A stretch of 36,345 nt of DNA from assembly GCA_021029095.1 (NCBI GenBank), contig JAJOHG010000259.1:1-36345 (forward strand), written 5' to 3'. Below the pieces are notes generated by a model, which saw only the letters and a program-made list of their open reading frames with translations, made no database searches and was not told the DNA's origin. Shown here one piece after another: positions 10,592-22,313 of this stretch (the first letter of the stretch is position 1; every line of letters starts with the position of its first letter). This stretch comes from Phellopilus nigrolimitatus (taxonomy: Eukaryota; Basidiomycota; Agaricomycetes; Hymenochaetales; Hymenochaetaceae). Position numbers and translations under genes: made by a program.

Positions 10592-13500
10592 TTGAAGAAA
10601 GGTGGTATGTGATAGAGAATGAGTGGAAGGGTACCGTAGCATGATGGCTATAGAATAATATATGATACAGAACTCGTACTTAGTATCCTCTCACCCTCGT
10701 CGAGACTGAAGTACTGGGGAAAACAAGGAATCCATGTAGAGTCCTTAAGTACCTCATATGCCGGGCGTCTTGTGATCAAATCTGAACTTTGCTTTTTTTG
10801 AAACAGATCTGTCTTGCGATCCATAGGATCCACGGCGCTTCTGAGGCCAGGGGTGACAATCGGTCACAGCGCCAGAACAGAAATTCTGACACCTCGAGAA
10901 GTCAGGCGCCCTAGGCACGAGAATATAATGGCATGTCCACAATGATGGCAACAGAATCCGGGTTGAGCTGAGCGGCGATACATCTAGCACCTCCCTCATG
11001 CAGATACACACAGGCTCTTTTTGACAGGTGAAGGCTGAATCGAGCAAGGTGGGAACAGGTAGAGTCAACAGAATTATGTTATGATCATTCGAAGAATAAA
11101 TGATTGCTGAGGGAAGTCAAGACTGGAAGCCACCCATGACTTTTGATCAGATACCAGGCCGTAATAATCGGTTCCAGGTATTTTGATCCAAAAACTTGTT
11201 CGTACATCGCGTTTTAGAGTACAACTTGCACACCAGTCGCGACAGAGCGGGAGGAACTGTGTCGAGAAACCGAGAGCGTAACCTGGAAGACGCTGATACG
11301 ACGGTTATGATGAGATTTCCAGTTCGGTCGAGGTTTGGTCAACTGAGTTGATATGACCTGTGCGGGAAAGATGTCCATCACAAAGAGTACAGACGAAGAT
11401 AGATTTATTCCAGAGAAAACTCCATTCAACAATACGCGGCGACGGATTCCGAGTGTTTGTTTAGCATGGCGTCAATGTGGGAGATAGAACCCTGACGCCA
11501 AAGTGTCAGTTAAAACGGTGATTGATGTCGGAGAAATACTTATATTGGCTTTTCTGCTCTTCAACTTGGAAGTGAGGTGGTTGCTTTTGATGAAGGACGT
11601 GGAAGATTGTCAAAGTTTGACCTGAGCTAAGGCACTCGGCGAATGCCATACTGTACGTAAGCTTGCAGATTATTCCATGAAAGAGGGCGGTTCCCGTCAT
11701 ACAAAAATGGGTTAAATGAGATTCAACTGTGCAGAGTTTTTGTTTTAGATGCCAATAATAAACATATATATAACTATTTTTTGTCTGAGTTAAGAACGTA
11801 GGCAATGGGATGATGCGCGCAGCCGGGAATCGCCTTCCTTTTAGGGGAACCTGTGCCTTCTGGCTTTCTCAGAAAATCTTATACTGACAGCAGGCTTACT
11901 GTCTGCTTTCTTTGCCACTCCTCGAAGATGCACCTTGATCTGGTTTCTGTCTCTGAAAGAAACTGTGCAATACTAATGGATAGGACGAGCTCGTCGAACC
12001 ACTCTCATTATACCTGTCAATAATCAGGTATCATCAAACTTGAAGGCAGCGGCGTCGGTGCTTTATCTTCTGATAGGGACTTACTTAACTTCATACTTGT
12101 TCGCGAGAGCGGATAGCATCGAACTGGTGTAGGGCGCGATGCGGAAGACACATTACCTATCTCTACGGAAATCGTGCCTGGGTCCTGTCCTGAACTAACA
12201 TGTACGTCTTCCAGTGTACTTATGAGGATGTTCGCATTTCCTCACCAGTAACTAGTTCTGTGTTCTTTTCCCTTCGTCAGCGTAGCAGCTCCGCCAGACT
12301 ATACGTGTCTTGATAAACACATATGTAGCGTAGCCGCGTGCATGTTTCCCTTCCTTCGTTATACCGATGGTGGAGGGCGGTCCAGCAAAATCAGAGCGCA
12401 TCTCGAGTTTCACAGAGGCTTCTTGACTAAAAAATCTCTGGGCCAGAATTACAATTCGAGCAACATTTCTCTAGATAAGCCTTCGAATAGGACTCCTGAT
12501 AAACCTTTCGAGCAGGCAAGTCTCTTCCGGGGGGTTTGTTATTTTAACTATACAGCAGGTTCAACTGCATCTCGCGAGTTGAGCTTTCTTATCTCAGCGA
12601 CGCGAACCCGTTTCGAAGCCAAGCTCGGTCGGCTTGTTGCGAAAGTGCCTGTCACTTCGCCGACCTGAGTAAGTAAGATCGAGGTGTAGCTCTTCGTCAA
12701 TGTCCTCACAGGTTCGTGATCTTCCGGACCGGCATCGTGTTGGGTAGTCGACGTGCCAATCACCTCGATTTGAACTAGACTCTGTGTCTATAGACTTCTT
12801 CAGGTATTTCGGGACGATCATGGTGATGTGGATGAGGTGCCCCATGGTAAGTGTATGGTAGCAAATGCGTTCTTCGGGCCTGGGTACAAACACTCGGCGT
12901 GAGACGTGCGATCATCGCTCTATGACCAACATTGGGACCATGTACCTGAACAATTTTTCTCAGTTTCTTGTCTTGCATTCCGACTGACCAGGATGATCAT
13001 GAAAGCGCCCGGACTTGCTTCAACTCACTTCTCTTTTTTTTCGTAATAGAGCTTTCATCGGCATTCGCCAGCGGCGTCACTCGTGGGTACAACTGTACGC
13101 TTCCAACGGCCTCAGGAGAAACTAAAGGAAGCACTATAACTGATCTCCCTTCTCCTCCGAAAATTTATTTAAAAAAAACGTCCGGCTCCGAATACTATAC
13201 ATTCTCCTTATGTTGACTTGATATCGTAACGATGTCGTCGGGACTCACACTTCTATCTCGGGTCTCCTTTACATCAAGGAAGCACGTGCAGTCCGTAGAC
13301 ACTCACCGAGTTGAGCTGTCTGCTCCTCGGATCAACTGCAGATCCTCGACCTTTTTGCAAGGGGCTATCCTTTCACTAAACCGTTGTCGGAAAGTACATC
13401 ATCAGGCGTATTAATCCAGTCCGTGTCTTCCCCTGGACATTTCAAACCATTTTTTCGCTCTCAGGTCCCTACCGCACACATGGCTCTCCTTCCGTTCTTC

Positions 13501-13761
13501 CGCAGCCTTGCCAGCTTTTAGGCACAGAATCTTGGACCTGCGGCCGTATAAGACCCATTTCTTGTCTCGATCTCTGCAATACTACAAATTACTTTGAAGA
13601 AAAACGTTCACACCAGCGAGGACCTGTGACACCATTCTCAATAACTCACTTTCATTCGGCGCCAAACGATGGGAGTCGAAAGGCTAGCATTCAATATTTT
13701 CATAAAGTTTAGATACGACCGTACCTACAGATTCCAGCCTGAAATGGGCTGACGTCTTGAA
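10592..13761. other. About 3.2 kb without a supportable gene
   Basis: The first few hundred bases are the promoter and leader of the copper radical oxidase. Beyond that are ORFs of 60-108 codons on both strands (the longest starts at 12342, +). None has a recognisable motif, good splice partners or coding-like composition. Several pyrimidine-rich and AT-rich stretches occur. Confidence 0.5.
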
Positions 13762-13770
13762 AATTTTACG

Positions 13771-14237
13771 TTTATTGGGGCTTCCAAAACATCACGTGAC
13801 ATGCTGTGTGTGGCTGTGTCCCCCGTGAGAACTGATCAGCGTGTCTCCGGATGTACGTATGCTTGCAGTCTCTCTCCTCTTCCTCTCCTCCTTTTCCTCC
13901 TTCCACCTCCTAATCTTAGCAAAAAGAGCTTTCACTTTGCTTACAAAATTAAATAAAGTCTAGTGAGGAAAGAGTCGGACTTACCGGCCTCGCCTCCCCG
14001 AAACGCGTTACGTGACCTGGGACTGTGTCTTTTCTCGGGCTGCATCTTGCAGACAATCCTCTGCACATAGAAGCTTATAAAAGCTGCAATTACTAGTGGC
14101 CATTAATGCTTCCATCTACATGACACCAAAAAGATTTAAATGGTTATAGAAAGTAAAATGAAAGAACTCAGAATAAGCCTTAGTCACACACGCTTCGCTC
14201 CCAAATATGTGGGCACCCCACATATAAATTCATGTTT
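13771..14237 (+). repeat. Left copy of a roughly 470-bp inverted repeat flanking the transcription factor gene
   Basis: Read 5'-3', this stretch matches the reverse complement of 18696-19165 along its whole length. Shared blocks include ATCACGTGAC, CGTGAGAACTGAT, a pyrimidine-rich TCTCTCCTCTTCC block, AAATTAAATAA, ATTACTAGTGG, CAGAATAAGCCTTAGTCACA and a 19-bp palindrome. Small indels and many substitutions separate the copies, so they are old. No ORF of its own is conserved between copies. Confidence 0.85.
14206..14224. repeat. 19-bp palindrome, left repeat copy
   Basis: TATGTGGG-CAC-CCCACATA: perfect 8-bp arms around a 3-nt loop, placed close to the gene-proximal end of the left repeat. The right copy has the identical arms. 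Confidence 0.9.
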
Positions 14238-14546
14238 TTTAATATTCCCAGAACGGGTAGTAAGCGCACACGGCAGGTCTTCAGGCAATCACCAGGGAAT
14301 TTTTACTCTCGTAAATGGAACAAAATGGCCTCGAGTATCGGTCTGAACCACGTCCGAATAGTAATATACTTCCATTTTTGTAGATTTGCGCTGCCTATTT
14401 TATATGTTTTCGGCACTATTTGAGTCATCGTGCCGAAGACCCGAAGTGATTCGTGTACAATGTACATCATCATTGAATTTCATCCTCATCCTCATGAAAT
14501 TATACTCCATCTTTCACTTTCAACCAAAGCCTTTGTCTAAGACAGT

Positions 14547-17500
14547 ATGCTGAAAGAAAGCGACAGTATTGCGAATGGTTCGAATTCGATCAAAACCGGC
14601 ATCGGCGGAAAAACCGTAGGTAACTTGTCGGCTAAAGCGCGCAAAGCTCGGGAGCTTGAACGCAGACGTGCGCGGGGCGAGGCTTCTTGTGCAGAATGCA
14701 GACGGTGAGCTCAATTTAATAAACAGGTTCAACGCTTGTAAGAGTAGAACTGACGTCTTTTCTTAGACTGAAGCTGAAATGCGACAGAAAGGTGTCATCA
14801 TAGCTCCTTGATATACATTCTGGGCCTAATCTATAAACACGTAGGTTCCATGTGCAACATGCATTCGCAGAGGATGCCACTCTATCTGTCCAAATGGTAA
14901 ATACTCGAGCTTCCTCGTAAACGGAAGATGAGGCGACATGCTGTTTTTTTTTTATTAGGCTCTCTTGCTCCTGGGCAAGGGACGAGGTGAGTTGTAACGC
15001 AAACATTCTATAGTAATTGGTTTCTCTGTCTTGACATCCGTCGATTGAGATTTGTTTTAGCAAATACAGACAAGCTGCACATCAAACTGCTGGAGATGAG
15101 CAAGCGCATCCGGCAGCTCGAAGATGCTTTGCAAATTGCCCAAACGAGTATCTCTCCGGCTCCGCATCCACTTCTGTCCGAACATTTGCTTTCCATCAAG
15201 GCCGGAGTTGATATGGCTGAAACTGAAGAAACTATAGAGCATGAAGAAGGCGACGAAGAGGCAGAAATGTCTGCAGCATTTGGGACTTTGACCATCTCTG
15301 AACGAGGAGAGGCGCGATTCGTCGGTCGTGCTGGGACAGAGGTAGGCAGGCTATTTTCTCCTGATATCAAATTCCTTACCCAATAATTGATGTAGGCTCT
15401 GCTCGTGGTGACTATCTTGACTACTAGAAAGCTTCGCATAATCATGAGCTAATGTAAGATTTCAGGGTGCCACCGACGAAGAAGTGCCATCAACGCACAA
15501 AGATTCTAACCCACGATGTGTCCTTCCTGACGAGATCCATTATCCCAGCAAGGCATTCCCTTTCACCACAAACTTTTTACCGAAAAGTCAGATTATAGCG
15601 CTCATCGAAGCACGTTTACCTTCTTATGAACGAGCAACAGCTTTAGCCGAAGCATTCTTAGAAAACCTCGCATGGTTCTTCCGCCCGATCCAGAGAGAAC
15701 AGATCATGGAGGATCTCATCCCGCTTATTTACAAGAAGCGGCGGCGATCCGAGCACGCAGGCGCTGAAAGCTACATTATCACCGGCTCTGAATGCACAGC
15801 TATGAGAACGCACGAACTCGCGCTCGCGTTGATGGTGTTCTCGTGCGGTGCGGCAGGAGATCTGACTCTCGCTCCGCGCAATGCAGAGGCGGAGCTGTAC
15901 AATCAGCTTGCACGCGCAGCACTAAGTGCGCAACCGGTATTCAGCTGCGGGGTATCCCTCGAGACCGTGCAGACCGTTTTGTTACTTGCTTCGTACGATT
16001 TCTACACGTGCACGAAGATAACTCTTGAGTCTGCATGGAAGATGATGTCGTTTGGGTCGGTTCTAGCGTCAAGCGTAAGCTTTTGCTACTCTTGGCGTAT
16101 ATTCCTCGAATTCAACTTTGTCGATATAGATAGGTCTTCGTGAGTGGGCCCTGGCGCTCTGGACTCAGTTTCATTCATCGGAAGACTTTCTCGTTTACAG
16201 ATCGGGATCCCGCAGGCTGGAATTTGGAACCAAAGTTCGTTCAACGTAGAAGAAGCCTATTTTGGGAAGTCTTTGCCATCGACAAATGGAAGGTAAATAT
16301 CTGTGCTATTTTAGTCCGGTGAGGATTATCATTTTGATTATTATAAATCTTAAGAGTCTCGGCTCAGGGAGACCAGCCGTATTCCACTTGCGAGAAATAG
16401 ATTGCGAGTTCCCTGAGGATAATGATGCTACCGTAGGGGATGACGGTACTAAAATACCAGGATGTACGTTCCTCACTCTTTCTGTATCCTAGTTCGCGAT
16501 TCCATTTTTGATTTTTACAAATGGTTGGCAGTCTATCGTTGGAAGTATAGTTTTGCCAAAGAGATCATTGCGCCTATTTCTGAACAGCTTTGTCTCGTAC
16601 GGCCGGTAAAGTACTCTGAAATTATGGAATTGGACAGGAAATTACGCGACTTCAAAAATCACCCACTGGTTATGGATTTATCAAAGGGAGACAGGAAGAC
16701 CGCAAATATGCAGGAATATATGTGGGGAATATCCAAGGAAATAGGTAAGTGTGCTTGATGCATCGAACACTTTTACTTTGTCGCCGTGGTTCACACTTCT
16801 GAGAATAAGTTGAGATTGATTTTCCTCCCCTCTAGCACTACTTTTTATTCACCGTAATTTCTTTGCTTGTGCGATGCTTGAGCATCCGGCGAATCCGTTG
16901 AGCAGTCCGTTCGCATTGTCATTCCTTTCCGCATATTCGAATGCGATAAAGCTTTTACGTGTCATGCGCGCGACGTTCGAGCAAAATTCGCAGGTCATGC
17001 TACGCCAATGGCCAATTTGGGCGCACACGCTTACAGCCGCGGTGAGCAATTATGTTTCCCTCTATCTTCCTTTCCAAGTTCTCGTGGAAACTTACTCCTT
17101 TACGTATTTGATGCAGGTTATCGTCGGTTCTATCGCGTCCAGGAGCAACAAGTCCACACTTGCGACCGCGGCACTCAAAGAGCTCAATCTCGCCATAGTT
17201 ATGTTCGAGGCTGCGAAGGTTCATCCGGTTGCCAAACGTGGTCTGGTATGCTGTCGGTTTTCTTCAGCCACACAGCTTGTGATTCTCACATTCCCATCAG
17301 CCAATTCTCTATCGCCTTCGCGAGAAGGCACATATCGCTCTTCAGAACGCGTGTATTCGAGAGCGAGAAATTTCTGGCCTGCCACTGATGCCAGAGAGAA
17401 CGTATGAAAAAGACCCGGAAGGAGACGCGGAACTTAGTATCTTACGTGGTACAGCGCGCTTTGTGCGGACGACAAGCAGGAACTTAGACAGGCACGACAA

Positions 17501-18470
17501 TACTGGCTCCACGATAGAATCGAACGCGAGCGAGAGCGAGAAGTTAAACAAGGAGGCTTTACCTCATCAAGAGGGATTCTTAGATTTTGCTAAGCAAAGG
17601 ACCTCACAGCCGACTTCTGTTCCAAACTTTGCTGGGCAAGGCACGACTGACACCCGTTCCACGCTCGCGTCTACATTCGCGCCTGCATCTCAGATCGGAA
17701 TGGCTTCGAATATGGTAGCGGGAAGTGGTGCGGGTACGGGTACGAATACGGCGTCACAGGAAATGCAGGCCGCATCCGGTGCCGATGGTATTCCTCCGTG
17801 GCTTTTCTTCGACCAGCGACACGATTCGACTCAGCTGCCCAGCGAGTTTAATCCTACGTCTTTCTTTGGAGCCGGAACTTCTCCCGACATGAGTGCAGCT
17901 CAAACGAGTACATATTCGACTGGGACCTCGCACACGACGTCTGTGTACACATCTGCTAGCCCCCTCCCGTACGCGCCAGCAGACCATCTTAATACTCCCG
18001 GGTCCTCAGGTTCTTCGTCCAGTGGCGCAGACACTTGGAAAGGGCTTGGATTCGGGCCTGTGCTAGACGACCTTATCTCGGAGTCTATGCGTCTGTCAAA
18101 CTCTGACCCTAATATAAGTGGCTCGGGCTATGTCAATGCCGGCCGAAACAATGCTGCTAGTATATCATTGCTTGAACCATCACAGGACCAGGCAATGCCA
18201 ACGAACGCAAGCACACAAGCGACTGCCCAATGGTCGGACTCCCATAATAACACAGCTGATTACGATTCCTCGAACATGAGTGTGGATGGGCAGTATCTTT
18301 TTGGTGGGTTCGGAATGAGCGGGTACGGAGGTCACGAGGGACAGATAGGGATGGAAGTAGGTGACGGTGGCCTTGATAACTCAGAGGTTGCAGCAGCCTG
18401 GCGTTCCATTATAGCTGATCATGAAGTGCAATTCGACGGCTCAGCATCAGGCTTCGACATGTTTCCGTGA
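14547..18470 (+). CDS. Zn2Cys6 fungal transcription factor with Fungal_trans domain
   Basis: About 1,060 residues in 14 exons. The ATG at 14547 opens a basic N-terminus (AKARKARELERRRARGEAS). It leads into a binuclear zinc cluster assembled from three exons: CAECRRLKLKC, DRKVPCATC and IRRGCHSICPNG, with six cysteines in CX2C-X6-C-X5-CX2C-X8-C spacing. GSLAPGQGTRFVLANTD and a short coiled coil (LEMSKRIRQLEDALQ) follow, then an acidic linker. The middle homology region (Fungal_trans type) spans about 15.5-17.3 kb and includes IGLHRDPAGWN and RRRSLFWEVFAIDKW. The C-terminal 350 residues are Ser/Thr/Gly/Asn-rich and probably disordered or activating, ending FDMFP. Typical role: a nuclear sequence-specific regulator, target unknown. 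The whole gene sits between inverted copies of a roughly 470-bp repeat, 310 bp from the start and 225 bp from the stop. Confidence 0.93.
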
Positions 18471-18695
18471 TTCTTTCTCGCGTATGGATGTTTGTAACCA
18501 GAATCCTTTTTCTTTCTCGATTTTCATTTTATCTCTATTAGCGAGTCTTTGTATCGTTGGTCACGTCTTTGAGTTTATCTTATCGCTTTTTCTTTAGACA
18601 TATTATTACTTGCTGACTATATTCGCGGAGTTTAATACTCATAATCAGTCGCGTCGCGTCTATCACACGTGATCTCCAACTCGCCTACGGACTGG

Positions 18696-19165
18696 AAAAA
18701 CATGAATTTATAATATTATATGTGGGGTGCCCACATATTAGGGGGGAAGCGAAGCATGTGTGACTAAGGCTTATTCTGAGCTCTTTCATTTTGGCTTTCC
18801 ATAACCATTGATACAATTTTTTTGTGATGTAACTAGAGGTAATGGTTTAAAATGTCCACTAGTAATTTTAGCTTTTGTATGCTTCAATGTGCAAAGAGGA
18901 CGCAGTAAAGGCAGTCCCATGTCACATGATGCATTTTAGGGAGGGCGGTACATCCAACTTTTTTCTCACTAAACCTTATTTAATTTGTAAGGAAAGTGCA
19001 AGACATAATTTATCAGGAGTTCAAGTGTGGAAAGAGGAAAGGAAGAGGAGAGAGCAAGCAAGCATACATCTAGAGGCTCACAGCATCATAATCAGTTCTC
19101 ACGAGGGGGGGCCACACAGCCACTTGGTGGGTAGTCACGTGATATTTTTTTGGGAGCCCTACCCC
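18696..19165 (-). repeat. Right copy of the roughly 470-bp inverted repeat
   Basis: This is the reverse-complement partner of 13771-14237, starting 225 bp after the transcription factor stop. A long plus-strand ORF (18875-19423) crosses its outer edge but is not conserved in the left copy. Just outside the outer edge, 19172-19188 is a further small hairpin (TGGGAG-CTTCA-CTCCCA). Confidence 0.85.
18719..18737. repeat. 19-bp palindrome, right repeat copy
   Basis: TATGTGGG-GTG-CCCACATA. The arms are identical to the left copy and the loop is its reverse complement, as expected for an inverted copy. It lies at the gene-proximal end of the repeat. Confidence 0.9.
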
Positions 19166-19490
19166 GGTAAATGGGAGCTTCACTCCCAAAAATGCGCAGG
19201 TATACATAATACAAATATAACTCACATTCATAAGTGCTCTCAGTGGCTGTTTCGACTGTATTTAAGTTATGCGGACCATATGACCAAAAAGTATCGACAG
19301 AAAATAAAAATGTGCCGAAACCCCGAGCGAAATATGCGTACTTCGATGTGCTTGATGATCTTTGTACGTATCTGCGTGTCCCTTTACGAGTTTATACCTT
19401 TCATTATTAACAGCGGAGCGTAGAGTTTAGTGATACATATTTCGAATAGCATAAGCCGAAAGCTACGAGGTCTTCCATCTGCCTGACCTT

Positions 19491-19515
19491 CGTGTCGTGT
19501 CGTGTCGTGTCGTGT
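19491..19515 (+). repeat. Microsatellite (CGTGT)5
   Basis: Five perfect tandem CGTGT units in the space between the right inverted repeat and the KISH gene. No function is apparent. Confidence 0.95.
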
Positions 19516-19623
19516 ACGACTCGGCTTGCGACACACCAAGTGCTCCTCGAGTCAGTCCCGTGCATAGTGTCCGTAAATCATGCGTGCGATAAAATTGGCT
19601 TCCCCAGAGACAAAGCTAGTGCA

Positions 19624-19951
19624 TCATTTGATGACGATAGTAACGGCCATCGCTATACACGCCAATGCCACGTAGGGCGACAGACGCTCTCCTGCATTGT
19701 CTTCAGCCCTATGTCTTTCGCTATTAGTGTTTAACAAAGCAAACAGACCTATGCGGGAGAACATCCAAAATATGCCGAGGAAGCCTTCCTTGTTCCTGTC
19801 GATGAACATGGGCGTGACAGAGCGGATATACGTGCAGGAGCAGATGAGCAGGAGAATGACAAGCAGGAGCGACTGGAAGTTAAACAGTGCGGACTAATGC
19901 AAAACATCAGTAACAACGTCTGCTTAGCTTTGCAATGAACTAACCCACCAT
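19624..19951 (-). CDS. KSH1: KISH (TMEM167-family) Golgi membrane protein
   Basis: A 71-residue protein from three exons: 19951-19949 (only the ATG is coding), 19893-19749 and 19691-19624. It starts [19 protein letters not shown], a first membrane segment. It continues [20 protein letters not shown] and [21 protein letters not shown], the second membrane segment. The length and the SALFNF, DRNKxGxLGIFW and GERLSPYVA signatures match the very conserved eukaryotic KISH family, which is essential in yeast and acts in the early secretory pathway at the Golgi. The second intron happens to be in frame (57 nt), so the last two exons also read through unspliced. The gene is divergent from OMA1. Confidence 0.96.
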
Positions 19952-20122
19952 GGTGGTAACGAACAGCCTGGACAGCGACACACGGCGACGATGGCACGGC
20001 TTGCTTCGCAAGAGTGTCACGTGCAAATTGTGCACCACGTGCGCAACGCGCCTTGGGCTCCGTACTCGACACGACGACAACGACGGCGAAACGCGTCGGT
20101 CAAGTCATTGCTCGAGTATGCG
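19952..20122. promoter_or_regulatory. Shared divergent promoter of KSH1 and OMA1
   Basis: Only 171 bp separate the two start codons, so both core promoters must fit here or overlap the opposing leaders. An in-frame upstream ATG for OMA1 at 19991 would shrink the gap to 39 bp and is therefore less likely. No clear TATA box was seen. Confidence 0.6.
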
Positions 20123-21951
20123 ATGGCTTCTGCATCGAGATCGCTTCTCCGCCTCTCCGTGTCCACTTCGTCGCGCACATCCTCAATGGCTACGTGTTCC
20201 TTAAGCAATTCCCGATTGCGACTCCCGCTCCCCGGCCGACTGACGTTCATCTCGCTCAATCCGAGAGTCTCAGGCTCAGGCTCTCTTCTCTGGACACGCA
20301 CGGTTACGACGCGCTCCTGGCGCCCGCAGTGCAAAGCCTCCAAACCTCCCGTTCCCGTCGGTAGTGTCTCGGTCCATCATCACCGCACTCGGAGGCCGTT
20401 CGGGTCAAGTAGACTCACTCGCATTAATAAACGTGACTCTCGTGGTGATTCGAACCAGGCGGATGGTACTGAGTACTTGGATGCAAGGATTATTTTGGTC
20501 GCCATCGCTGTTGTGGGCGGCGGAGCGTACTACGTGACACAGTACGTTGTTCTGCAAGCTATATATTTCATATTCATTTCTTTCTCAACAATCCTTCTTC
20601 TATTTCGACGATGCCTGTAGTCTCGAGAAAGTTCCAGAGACTGGCCGTTGGCGCTTCATGAGCGTCAGTCCGCGCGTGGAAGCTGCGTTTGCCAAAGACG
20701 AACACAAAGAATTCCTAAACGAATACAAAGGCCGCATCCTGCCTGCCTCCCATCCCGTCACGCTGGAAGTCAGGAAGGTCGTTTCGGCAATCCTGGAAGC
20801 GAATAACCTCGGGACGCTTAAGGGGGACGTGTTCGAACGCCCGAACGCTGGTCCGGGTATGGAGGATGTCTGGGACCCGGACGGGTCAAGTGCGCAATTC
20901 AAGGAAGATGAGACTGCTAGTGGGTCCACGCGCGAGTGGACCCTGATTGTAGTGAATGACAATAAGACTGTAAATGCCGCTGCCGGTCACGGTGCGTCTG
21001 TACTACTCATCCACTTCGCTGAATGAAACTGGAGTCGAGTCATCCAACAGGTAACATCATTGTCTTCACCGGTATCCTACCAGTCGCACGGGACGAGCAA
21101 GGTCTCGCTGCCGTGCTAAGTCACGGTAAGTGCTTGATTCGTAGGAATGCATTCCGAGCTTGATTTCTTTTCTTTCCATCAGAGATTGCACATGTAGGTT
21201 AGTCAGCTCGATTTCTGCTTTCAAAGCAATATTCGTCATGTCAAATTCATCCTTACAACTTCTCGAAAATAAACCAGTTGCACGCCATATCTCTGAGCGC
21301 CTCTCCTCGTTGCTTGTGCTCAACTTCGTGCTGTACACGCTCGGCGCGCTCGGCTTAGACCCGGGCTTCGGTAGTCTCATTCTGAAATACCTCTACACGC
21401 TCCCGAACTCGCGCACCCAGGAGCTTGAAGGTGCGTCTCGACTCGACCTCTTCTTAAACATTCATTTCATCTCTTAGTCCAGCGGACAAAATTGGCCTGA
21501 AACTGGCCGCGCACGCGTGCTTCGACCCGAGGGCTGCGCCTGCGTGAGCGTTATTTGCCTTCTAGTCGAAACTTAAGAATAGTCATACTGAAAACACTTG
21601 GGTTACAGTATGCAAAAACGTTTATTAGATGCAGAGAAAAGCTCGGGGGCACGCCGCCTTAACGTCAGCTTTTTGTATACGCACCCGACAGGCGAGCAGC
21701 GTGTTGAGGTGCGTGTTGTCTACGGGGTTTTGTTTTTCGTGGACGCTAATGACATTCGCTCTGTACCGGCTTTCTTCTCTTCTTTCCTTTTCCCCTGATG
21801 ATGCTGAATCCACCATTAGCTTCTCACAAACGCACTTCCCGAGGCGTACGCGCTGCGTGCGGCGAGCGGAACGTGCGCAAGCTTGCAAGACGATTTCGAT
21901 GCGTTTCGGGAAACAGTAGACAGCGTGCGCGGGGTGCAAGATAGTCACTAG
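20123..21951 (+). CDS. OMA1: Mitochondrial inner-membrane metallopeptidase OMA1 (M48 family)
   Basis: 441 residues from eight exons: 20123-20541, 20621-20991, 21051-21125, 21183-21197, 21278-21430, 21483-21543, 21609-21708 and 21820-21951. The start gives a Ser/Arg-rich, acid-poor N-terminus suited to mitochondrial import. A membrane segment follows (ARIILVAIAVVGGGAYYV, about residues 119-136), then HLEKVPETGRWRFMSVSP. The catalytic motif is SHEIAHVVARHISER (HExxH zinc ligands plus catalytic Glu), with the downstream ligand region RTQELEADKIGLKLA. OMA1 degrades or processes inner-membrane proteins under stress, including dynamin-related proteins in animals. The motif is split across a 15-nt exon (21183-21197). 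An upstream in-frame ATG at 19991 is possible but would lengthen the presequence and crowd the KSH1 promoter. Confidence 0.95.
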
Positions 21952-22313
21952 TGCTAGGTGCGGGAAGATAAGGTTTCATGATATACGGCTACGAATTGAC
22001 TGGGTTAAATGTTAAATTTAACCACTTCGGGCGGGGGCTGCGCTAAAGGTAGCTTTGTATTTAGCTGGATCACAAATTGTGTTAGTTTCCCTCAGCGAGT
22101 GTTCAATCACTCGATTGCATGTATGTACATGTATAAAGTGTTATGCTCATGTTTTACCTGCATCGTTTACGCTTACACAGTCTGGTTGGTTATGAAAACA
22201 AATAGTGAACTCTAGCATCTGAAGATGGGATGAACTGAAAGCAAGACGAGTGTAAAGAACAAAAAGTTGGAATGGTATTCAGAGTCTAGATTCTGCGAGT
22301 CGAACCCTACGAA
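21952..22313. other. Convergent intergenic region
   Basis: This holds the 3' flanks of OMA1 (+) and the DUF7918-like gene (-). Nothing else was seen. Confidence 0.5.

Noticed and set aside
12342..12668. 108-codon plus-strand ORF
   Set aside because: No recognisable protein, no intron partners; overlapped by equally long minus-strand ORFs, as expected by chance.
14140..14346. Plus-strand ORF starting in the left repeat
   Set aside because: Falls mostly in the repeat and is not conserved in the right copy.
18875..19423. 182-codon plus-strand ORF
   Set aside because: It starts inside the right inverted repeat and crosses its outer edge. The frame is not kept in the left copy and no family motif is present.
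19749..20072. 107-codon minus-strand ORF
   Set aside because: It is in a different frame from KSH1, whose exons give a clear conserved protein; this ORF is a shadow.
22290..22312. Minus-strand GGGTTCGACTC resembling a tRNA T-arm
   Set aside because: The expected upstream tRNA body would overlap the coding end of the DUF7918-like gene and does not fold as a tRNA.
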